Assembly: GCA_018374635.1 (NCBI GenBank)
Contig: JAHAEW010000089.1
Span: forward strand, 1 to 12,730
Source of the DNA: Clostridiales bacterium
Lineage (GTDB): Bacteria; Bacillota; Clostridia; Oscillospirales; Oscillospiraceae
DNA: 12,730 nt
Reading direction: 5' to 3'
The notes beneath the pieces are model-generated. The model was given only the letters and a program-made list of their open reading frames with translations, was not told the DNA's origin and did not search any database. Positions 4,753 to 11,374 of this stretch are shown piece after piece. Within the stretch, counting starts at the first letter, position 1; every line of letters begins with the position of its first letter. A program made the translations under genes and the position numbers.

Positions 4753-6780
4753 GTGAACGACTTGGAGAAGCAGTACAAGCCCGTCCCCGATGTGGAGGCC
4801 CTCCGCTATAAGGGGACTCCGGACAAGCCGGATATCAAGATCTTCGTCTCCCACCGCATTGATCAGGATAGCATGACCATTGACAATCCACTCTATATTC
4901 CAATCCGTTGCGGTGCGGTCTATGATGAGCGTGAAGGAATCAGTATGCTGGGGGATGATACAGGGGATAATATTTCGGAAAAAAGAGAGAGTTTTTGTGA
5001 GTTAACGGTTCTTTATTGGGCGTGGAAAAATGTTAAAGCAGATTTCTATGGCCTTTGCCATTATAGAAGGTATATTTCTTTTTCAGATAGAACATATTCC
5101 GATTCGTATAATAAGTCAGGAATTTTATTTGAGCAAGTACTTTCACAAGGAAGTATTGACAAATATGAACTAGAAAACCAAGGGAAAATGTGCTGTACTA
5201 TTCAGAAGAGTGATATAATTACTACACCACCTGAAGATGTGACTTGTTCAGGTGATGGAAATCATAGAACAGTATATGGATTATGTGAAGACCGTCGTAG
5301 AGATTTTGATATGCGCGGAGTTGAATTATTATTTGAAGTTATTGAAAAGAAATACCCTAAATTTCTATCTTCTTCAAAAAAATATTTTAACTCCCAATAT
5401 GCTAAGTTTTATAACTGCTTTGTTATGAAAAAAGAGCTGTTTGATGAATTTTGTGAATTCCTATTTGGGACACTTTTTGAAGTTGAAAAAAAACTCGATA
5501 CCCAGTATTACAATGTATGGAAAACACGGATGCCTGGCTTTCTGGGGGAACATTTGTTTGGGATATTCTTGGAGTATTATACTGATCTTAATAATATTAA
5601 TGTTTCTGTTCGAGAATTGGTATTTTTTCAAGAAACACAAGTATTTACATCCCATATAACACCTGCATTTTTAAACAATAATATTCCAATTGTATTTAGT
5701 TCTAGCGATTATTTTGCACCATTTGCGGCAGTATTTATTCAGTCTGTGATAAAACAATCAAGTAAAACTAATAATTATGATTTCATTATTTTGGAGAGTG
5801 CTATTAGTGTAAGTAATAAAAAATTGTTAAAGCAACTGGCCTATGGCCATCCTAATATGTCCATTCGATTTTTTAATCCAAAGCCTTTATTACGTGGTGC
5901 AAAATTATTTATAAATTCGGCAAACCAGTCCGAAGAGGCGTATTACCGAGTACTTGCTCCATTTATACTCAGCCAATATGATAAAGCTATTGTTATGGAT
6001 TGTGATTTAATCGCAAAGTGCGATATAGCAAAATTATTACAGACTCCTTTGAATGGAAATGTAGCTGCTATTGTTCCAGATGCGGTTTGGCATGGTTGGG
6101 CAAATGGAATGATCAAAGAAGTAAATGACTATTGTAAAACAGACTTCCCAATTAAAAATCCATTTTCCTACGTAAATACTGGAGTTATTGTGTTTGATTG
6201 TGTTGCCTATCGTAGAATATTTACTGTAGATGGTATTGTTGAATATATCAAAAATCATAAATTCAATATCCAGGAACAAGATGCCTTAAATCTTTTGTTG
6301 GAAGGAAAAATCGAGAACTTAGATATAGCGTGGAATATGTATGTATTATCGTCTGACTTCATAAAACAATCAATAGACGATTTTGCGCCAGTTTATGAAA
6401 GGAATGCTTATCATACTGCTCACGAAAACCCAAAATTGATTCATTGGGCAGCGCAACCAAAGCCTTGGAATGATCCAAATGTTGATTTAGGAATAGAATG
6501 GTGGCTTGTTGCAAGGGAAACCCCATTTTACGAATTAATTCTTGCTAGGATGATGGATACTAAACTTGGGCCTCTTCATCCGGTTGTGTTTGACCTTCAA
6601 AACCGGATGGGTATATTTGATACTCGTTCTGGGGCAAGAAAATTTGCGGATAAAATATTGCCCAAAGGATCAAAACGCAGAGAATTTGTTAAAATCCTTT
6701 TACCGAAAGGTTCACTACGTTGGCGTTTCTGCAAACAGGTTTACTATATCTTTAAACCAGAGTACCGCCCGAAAAAATAA
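4753..6780 (+). CDS. Two-domain protein: DUF4422 fused to a GT8 glycosyltransferase
   Basis: Of 675 residues, about 28-292 are DUF4422 (VSHRID 32-37, DNPLYIPIRCGAVYD 44-58, GDDTGDNISEKRESFCEL 67-84, YGLCHYRRY 99-107), clearly paralogous to the preceding gene. Residues about 311-600 are GT8 (LgtC/glycogenin class, retaining, metal-dependent): IPIVFSSSDYF, metal-binding DCD (416-418), VNTGVIVFD (474-482), QEQDALNLL (507-515) and HWAAQPKPW (564-572). The tail has two LPKGS repeats (636-640, 650-654). One polypeptide could thus add two successive sugars. The GTG at 4753 has a ribosome site (AGGA) only one base away; TTG at 4762, ten bases from it, is a credible alternative start. The first 100 bases are about 57% GC, falling to about 35% by 4981-5040 and staying low to the end, which points to a recombinant gene. 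Confidence 0.85.
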   Translation: MNDLEKQYKPVPDVEALRYKGTPDKPDIKIFVSHRIDQDSMTIDNPLYIPIRCGAVYDEREGISMLGDDTGDNISEKRESFCELTVLYWAWKNVKADFYGLCHYRRYISFSDRTYSDSYNKSGILFEQVLSQGSIDKYELENQGKMCCTIQKSDIITTPPEDVTCSGDGNHRTVYGLCEDRRRDFDMRGVELLFEVIEKKYPKFLSSSKKYFNSQYAKFYNCFVMKKELFDEFCEFLFGTLFEVEKKLDTQYYNVWKTRMPGFLGEHLFGIFLEYYTDLNNINVSVRELVFFQETQVFTSHITPAFLNNNIPIVFSSSDYFAPFAAVFIQSVIKQSSKTNNYDFIILESAISVSNKKLLKQLAYGHPNMSIRFFNPKPLLRGAKLFINSANQSEEAYYRVLAPFILSQYDKAIVMDCDLIAKCDIAKLLQTPLNGNVAAIVPDAVWHGWANGMIKEVNDYCKTDFPIKNPFSYVNTGVIVFDCVAYRRIFTVDGIVEYIKNHKFNIQEQDALNLLLEGKIENLDIAWNMYVLSSDFIKQSIDDFAPVYERNAYHTAHENPKLIHWAAQPKPWNDPNVDLGIEWWLVARETPFYELILARMMDTKLGPLHPVVFDLQNRMGIFDTRSGARKFADKILPKGSKRREFVKILLPKGSLRWRFCKQVYYIFKPEYRPKK

Positions 6781-6811
6781 GAAGGGAAAATAATTAGAAA
6801 GGGGGGAGACG

Positions 6812-8005
6812 ATGCCGTCTAATTTTTGGCCCATGTCCTCCAACGAATCGGACTTCAACTTCAAGATAATGTGGGATCACTTTCAGCAACTGAAGGAGCA
6901 GATTCAAGCTGTCTCAAATGAACTTCCTGTCATAGAGAAAATGGTAAAGCGGTTGGGAGAGCAGAGCACAGAGCAAAATGCGGAGAGGAGCGAGGAGGCG
7001 GGAAAACAATATAATCTGTTATCAGAGCTGAATAAGAAAGCAGATTCTATATGTTCTGCGATATTTGCAAAAGAGTATCCAATTGATGTACGGTTTGAGC
7101 GAGAATACTACAAGAAATTTCCCACGGCTCCATCGGAAGAATTTCCAGACTTTCAACAGAAATTTCTAAATCTTGTGCGTGGACTTGACATAAAGAGCAT
7201 TGAAGATGTTGTGCTGTCGATTCAGCGGTTGAAAATTGTTCAAAATACGCAGGACCCTGTCATTGCGCTTTACTCTCAGGAAGAAAAGAACATTATGCGG
7301 AAAATTATTGAGCATATGTTCAGCAGCATTCTTCCGCTATCACACAATGTTTTTTATTATCGTGGATATCTGCTTCCGATCAATCATTTTGAGCCATGCG
7401 TCTTTTGGGATCGATATGGAATCCGCCATCTGACAAAGCCGGAACATTTTTCAGATACGGATATCATTGACGCCGGCGCGTTTATTGGAGATTCAGCACT
7501 TATTTTTTCCCCACTTACCAATCGCAATGTGTATGCTTTTGAGCCGGTCCCTCAAAACTATCACTATATGCAAGACACTATAAAACTAAACGGCCTGACA
7601 AATGTTGTGCCGGTTCAGGCCGCACTCGGGGAAGAAAACGGGACGATATCAATATCTGTAAACGATTCAAGCAGTACACAGTTTGAAAATGATGCCTGTC
7701 AATATGCGGAAAAAGTAGAGGTGAAGGTGGTTCCTCTGGATGAATTTGTCCAGGAGCATAATCTTCATGTGGGACTTATCAAAGCTGATGTAGAAGGTGC
7801 TGAACAGTCGCTTCTAAAGGGGGCAATGCAGACCATTAAGCACCAAAGGCCGACCCTTCTTATCAGTATCTACCACAACGCAGATGACTTCTTCCACATC
7901 AAACCTATGTTGGAACAACTGGATTTGGGGTATCGTTTTAAAATCAGGCATCCAGTATGCGGGTCTGTTATCACAGAGACACTTCTGATCGCAGAAGCCG
8001 AATAG
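6812..8005 (+). CDS. FkbM-family SAM-dependent methyltransferase with N-terminal helical region
   Basis: Residues about 215-395 form an FkbM-type Rossmann methyltransferase: IIDAGAFIGDSAL (218-230, SAM motif I), the acidic YAFEPVPQNY (241-250), NVVPVQAALG (264-273), KADVEGAEQSLLKG (324-337) and the late PTLLISIYH strand (347-355). In polysaccharide loci such enzymes generally O-methylate a sugar hydroxyl; substrate and position are not visible. The first about 85 residues are charged and Q/E/K-rich (FQQLKEQIQAVSNELPVIEK), a probable coiled coil for oligomerisation or partner binding, followed by a less familiar helical linker to about 190. Total length, 397, is longer than the bare domain. 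The start has a strong GGGGGGAG site at 6801-6807. GC is intermediate (about 42% at 7501-7560). Confidence 0.87.
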   Translation: MPSNFWPMSSNESDFNFKIMWDHFQQLKEQIQAVSNELPVIEKMVKRLGEQSTEQNAERSEEAGKQYNLLSELNKKADSICSAIFAKEYPIDVRFEREYYKKFPTAPSEEFPDFQQKFLNLVRGLDIKSIEDVVLSIQRLKIVQNTQDPVIALYSQEEKNIMRKIIEHMFSSILPLSHNVFYYRGYLLPINHFEPCVFWDRYGIRHLTKPEHFSDTDIIDAGAFIGDSALIFSPLTNRNVYAFEPVPQNYHYMQDTIKLNGLTNVVPVQAALGEENGTISISVNDSSSTQFENDACQYAEKVEVKVVPLDEFVQEHNLHVGLIKADVEGAEQSLLKGAMQTIKHQRPTLLISIYHNADDFFHIKPMLEQLDLGYRFKIRHPVCGSVITETLLIAEAE

Positions 8006-8026
8006 TAAGGATTTGGGGTTATATTT

Positions 8027-8809
8027 ATGAAAGTTGTAATTTTGGCAGGTGGCTTTGGCACCCGCATCTCAGAAGAGTCCCAGTTCAAGCCCAAGCCCAT
8101 GGTGGAGCTAGGGGGTATGCCCATTCTATGGCACATTATGAAGCTATACTCCACCCATGGCTTCAACGAATTCATTATCTGCGCCGGCTATAAGCAGCAC
8201 GTCATCAAGGAGTATTTCGCGGATTATTTCCTCCATACCTCCGACATTACCTACGACTTTACCAACGGGAAAAACGAGATGATTGTCCACCGGAACACCT
8301 CGGAGCCATGGAAGGTGACTGTGGTAGACACCGGTCTGAACACCATGACCGGCGGCCGGGTGAAGCGGGTAAAGGACTACATCGGGGACAAGCCCTTTAT
8401 GCTCACCTACGGCGACGGCGTCGCCGACCTGAACATCACCGAGCTGGTGAAGTTCCACAAGTCCCACGGCAGGCTGGTCACCATGTCCGCCTACAACGCC
8501 GGGCAGCGCTTCGGCGTGCTGGACACTGACAGCGAGGGCCATGTGCGAGAGTTTCGGGAAAAGACCCAGGGCGACGGAAACCTGATCAACATTGGCTTCA
8601 TGGTCTGCCAGCCCGAGTTTATCAACTATATTGATAGCGACGCCACCGTGCTGGAGAAGGCCCCCCTGGAGACGGTGGCAAAGCTGGGTCAGCTGATGGC
8701 CTATAAGCATGACGGCTTCTGGCAGTGCATGGACACCGTGCGGGAAAAGGAACAGCTGGAGAAGCTGTGGACCGCCGGACAGGCCCCCTGGAAAGTGTGG
8801 GCAGACTGA
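8027..8809 (+). CDS. rfbF: Glucose-1-phosphate cytidylyltransferase
   Basis: This cytoplasmic enzyme joins CTP and alpha-D-glucose 1-phosphate to give CDP-glucose and pyrophosphate, the entry step to CDP-deoxysugars. The 260-residue length is normal. The N-terminal nucleotidyltransferase signature LAGGFGTRISEES (6-18) is followed by KPKPMVELGG (21-30). CAGYKQHVIKEYF (52-64), NTMTGGRVKRVKDYI (105-119) and the metal-binding YGDGVAD (128-134) are hallmarks of RfbF rather than the dTDP- or UDP-sugar enzymes. Co-location with CDP-glucose 4,6-dehydratase confirms the choice of nucleotide. The start is preceded by AAGGA and GGGG 8-15 bases upstream. GC jumps to about 62% (8401-8460), so a new compositional block begins here. 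Confidence 0.95.
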   Translation: MKVVILAGGFGTRISEESQFKPKPMVELGGMPILWHIMKLYSTHGFNEFIICAGYKQHVIKEYFADYFLHTSDITYDFTNGKNEMIVHRNTSEPWKVTVVDTGLNTMTGGRVKRVKDYIGDKPFMLTYGDGVADLNITELVKFHKSHGRLVTMSAYNAGQRFGVLDTDSEGHVREFREKTQGDGNLINIGFMVCQPEFINYIDSDATVLEKAPLETVAKLGQLMAYKHDGFWQCMDTVREKEQLEKLWTAGQAPWKVWAD

Positions 8810-9876
8810 TGGAACAGTTGGATCTCAATTTCTACCGCGACAAGCGGGTGTTCGTCACTGGCCACACCGGCTTTAAGGGCGCGTGGTTGTGCCGCATCTT
8901 GGTGGGTGCTGGAGCGGTGGTGACTGGCTATTCACTCCCCGCCCCAACCCAGCCAAACCTCTTTTCCCTGGCCGGCCTGGAGGGGAAGATGTCCTCTGTG
9001 CTGGGCGATATTCGAGACCGCGGCGCACTGAATGCCGCATTTGACACCGCCCAGCCGGAAATTGTCCTCCACCTGGCCGCCCAGCCAATTGTGCGGGACA
9101 GCTACAAAGACCCGGTCTTTACCTATGAGACCAATGTTATGGGAACGGTGAACATTCTAGAGTGCGTGCGCCGCATCGGCACCGTCCGCAGCTTCCTCAA
9201 TGTGACCACTGACAAGGTCTATCACAACAACGAGTGGGTATGGGGCTACCGGGAGGACGAGCCGCTGGACGGCTTCGACCCCTACTCCAACTCCAAGTCC
9301 TGCTCGGAGCTGGTGACCCACAGCTATCTCAATAGCTTTTTCTCCGCACAGGACACCCCCGCCATCTCCACTGCCCGGGCGGGCAATGTCATCGGCGGCG
9401 GCGACTTTGCCAACGACCGGATCATTCCGGACTGCGTCCGTGCTGTCCAGGCGGGGGCACCTATCATTGTCCGCAACCCTCACTCTACCCGGCCCTACCA
9501 GCATGTGCTGGAGCCTCTGTTCGCCTACCTCATGATCGCCCAGAGGCAGTATCAGGATAAACAATATTCGGGTTGGTACAACGTGGGCCCCGACGAGTGT
9601 GACTGCGTCACCACCGGGCAGCTCACCGACCTGTTTTGCCGCTCCTGGGGGGGGGAGGCGACCTGGATCAATCAGGCCGAAGTCGGCGCCCCCCACGAGG
9701 CCAACTTCCTCAAGCTGGACTGCTCCAAGCTGAAGGCTGTCTTTGGATGGCGCCCCCGCTGGCACATCGAGGATGCCGTCCGCTTGACAGCTGACTGGAC
9801 CCGGGTCTGGCTCTCCGGCGGGGATATCCCCGCTGAGATGGACCGGGAGATTGTCGTCTATCAGGAGGGATGCTGA
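8809..9876 (+). CDS. rfbG: CDP-glucose 4,6-dehydratase
   Basis: An NAD-dependent extended SDR enzyme that converts CDP-glucose to CDP-4-keto-6-deoxyglucose, using the product of the gene before. I place the start at the ATG in the TGATG junction with rfbF (one-base overlap), giving 355 residues, the family's usual length; the open frame upstream is rfbF read out of phase. Motifs are the cofactor-binding TGHTGFKG (17-24), LHLAAQPIVRDSYKDP (87-102), catalytic TTDK (133-136), and YSNSK with Y159 and K163. TGHTGFKG and AAQPIVR with the PxxTY(E)TNVMGT segment are characteristic of RfbG and separate it from RmlB. Translation is probably coupled to rfbF, since only a weak ribosome site is visible. 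Confidence 0.95.
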   Translation: MEQLDLNFYRDKRVFVTGHTGFKGAWLCRILVGAGAVVTGYSLPAPTQPNLFSLAGLEGKMSSVLGDIRDRGALNAAFDTAQPEIVLHLAAQPIVRDSYKDPVFTYETNVMGTVNILECVRRIGTVRSFLNVTTDKVYHNNEWVWGYREDEPLDGFDPYSNSKSCSELVTHSYLNSFFSAQDTPAISTARAGNVIGGGDFANDRIIPDCVRAVQAGAPIIVRNPHSTRPYQHVLEPLFAYLMIAQRQYQDKQYSGWYNVGPDECDCVTTGQLTDLFCRSWGGEATWINQAEVGAPHEANFLKLDCSKLKAVFGWRPRWHIEDAVRLTADWTRVWLSGGDIPAEMDREIVVYQEGC

Positions 9877-9877
9877 T

Positions 9878-10801
9878 ATGAAATCTGCCATTGTTACCGG
9901 CGCCAACGGCTTTGTTGGGAGTAACGTAGTCCGTGAACTGCTTGAAAACGGCTATTCCGTCTGTGCCATTGTTCGAGACGGACACCGGGACCACCTCCCC
10001 GATGCTCCGGAGTTGACGGTTCTCTCTTGCGGTCTAGAGCAGATGAAGGATCTCCCCAGCCTGCTCCCTCGGGCAGAGGGCAACCTGTTCTACCACTTCG
10101 CTTGGCAGGGGAGCGCCGGTTCGGCCCGGGCGGATACCGCCCTTCAGCTGCAAAACGCTCAGTGGACCGTGGACGCCTTGCGGGCGGCGAATGAGTTGGG
10201 CTGCCGTCGGTTTGTCGGCGCAGGCAGCATCATGGAGCGCGAGACTATGGCCGCCGCATACACCCAGGGAAACCGCCCCGGCCCCGGTTATATTTACGGC
10301 GGTGGCAAGGTGATTGCCCACATCATGTGCATGTCCGTGGCGGCGGAACTCGGTATGGAACTGGTCTGGCCGGAGATCACCAACGCCTACGGCGTAGGCG
10401 AGAAGAGCCCCCGCATGGTCAACACCACCATTCAGAAGTGCATCCGTGGAGAAGCTCCGCAGTTTACGGCAGGAACTCAGAACTACGACTTCGTATACAT
10501 CGACGATGTTGCCCGAGCCTTCCGACTGATCGGTGAAAACGGTAAACCCTTCCACGAGTATCTCATCGGCAGCTCCACCGCCCGCCCCCTGCGGGATTTC
10601 CTGACAGAAATGCAGGCCGCCATCGCGCCGGAGTTACCCTTCCTCTTCGGGGACATCCCTTTTACCGGAACCGATCTTCCCTTGTCCAGATTCGACTGCA
10701 CGGAGACGGAACGGGACACCGGATTCCGGGCGGAAATCACATTTGCAGAGGGTTGCAGGCGCACAATGGAGTGGTGGAAAAAGATGGAGGTCACACAATG
10801 A
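9878..10801 (+). CDS. NAD(P)-dependent SDR reductase, probable CDP-4-keto-6-deoxyhexose reductase
   Basis: A 307-residue extended short-chain dehydrogenase/reductase with dinucleotide motif TGANGFVG (7-14), catalytic S117 in GAGSIME, and Y140-GGG-K144. ITNAYGVGEKSPRM (near 170-185) is the substrate-facing loop seen in nucleotide-sugar SDRs. It probably performs the final C-4 keto reduction of the CDP-sugar, as RfbJ (abequose), RfbS (paratose) or AscF (ascarylose) do in related pathways, but product stereochemistry cannot be read. I chose ATG 9878 because AGGAGG (9863-9868) sits nine bases before it and MKSAIVTGANG is the natural SDR N-terminus. It starts one base after the rfbG stop. An epimerase role is a weaker alternative. 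Confidence 0.8.
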   Translation: MKSAIVTGANGFVGSNVVRELLENGYSVCAIVRDGHRDHLPDAPELTVLSCGLEQMKDLPSLLPRAEGNLFYHFAWQGSAGSARADTALQLQNAQWTVDALRAANELGCRRFVGAGSIMERETMAAAYTQGNRPGPGYIYGGGKVIAHIMCMSVAAELGMELVWPEITNAYGVGEKSPRMVNTTIQKCIRGEAPQFTAGTQNYDFVYIDDVARAFRLIGENGKPFHEYLIGSSTARPLRDFLTEMQAAIAPELPFLFGDIPFTGTDLPLSRFDCTETERDTGFRAEITFAEGCRRTMEWWKKMEVTQ

Positions 10802-11373
10802 TTCAGAAATTTGAATTTCACGAAACCAACATCCCCGGATTGATTGAGGTCATCCCTTTTAACGCCGATGATATTCGTGGATGTTTCACCAAGGACTACT
10901 CCAGGGAAGTCTTTGAGGCCAATGGCATCCACCACGATCTGATAGAGGTCTTTTATACCACCAGCCACAAAGGCGTCATCCGCGCCCTCCATTTCCAGCG
11001 GGTCAAGCAACAGCCCAAGTTGGTACGCTGCATCTGGGGCCATGTCTGGGATGTTGTGGTGGATCTCCGCAAGGACAGTCCCACCTTCAAAAGATGGCTG
11101 GCATTCGACCTTGTGGGTAAGCAGCACAACGAAATTCTTGTTCCTGCCGGCTGTGCTCACGGGTATCTCGTGCTGGAGGACTCCATTGTTTCCTATAAGT
11201 GCGGAGAGAAGTTCTATGCGGAGTATGACGACGGCGTAATGTGGAACGACCCTGATCTGGCCGTAAACTGGCCCTTGGAGAGGATCGGCGGAGAAGCCAA
11301 CCTAATCCTTGCGGACAAGGATAAAAACCTTCAATCCTTTGCTCAGTTTATGAGCAACTACGGCGGTTTTTAA
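10798..11373 (+). CDS. RmlC-like nucleotide-sugar 3,5-epimerase (cupin), probably acting on a CDP-sugar
   Basis: A 191-residue cupin of the dTDP-4-dehydrorhamnose 3,5-epimerase family. Visible features are DIRGCFTKDY (25-34), GVIRALHFQ (59-67) with the catalytic-type H65, DLRKDSP (89-95), VPAGCAHGYLVL (115-126), YKCGEKFY (133-140) and WNDPDLAVNWP (149-159). The loop between Y140 and W149 seems one residue shorter than in typical RmlC, by eye. The start overlaps the preceding stop as ATGA, with GGAGG at 10786-10790. There is no dTDP-glucose pathway gene here but there is a full CDP-glucose front end, so the likely substrate is CDP-4-keto-6-deoxyglucose, as for AscE-type epimerases. Whether it acts at C-3, C-5 or both is open. 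Confidence 0.82.
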   Translation: MIQKFEFHETNIPGLIEVIPFNADDIRGCFTKDYSREVFEANGIHHDLIEVFYTTSHKGVIRALHFQRVKQQPKLVRCIWGHVWDVVVDLRKDSPTFKRWLAFDLVGKQHNEILVPAGCAHGYLVLEDSIVSYKCGEKFYAEYDDGVMWNDPDLAVNWPLERIGGEANLILADKDKNLQSFAQFMSNYGGF

Positions 11374-11374
11374 T

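Noticed and set aside
8725..8808. N-terminal extension of the rfbG frame
   Set aside because: It lies entirely inside rfbF; the TGATG junction start at 8809 gives the normal RfbG length and N-terminus.
9157..10555. Long minus-strand open frames opposite rfbG and the SDR gene
   Set aside because: GC-driven shadows of two well-supported plus-strand enzymes; the products are V/G/D-rich without recognisable structure.
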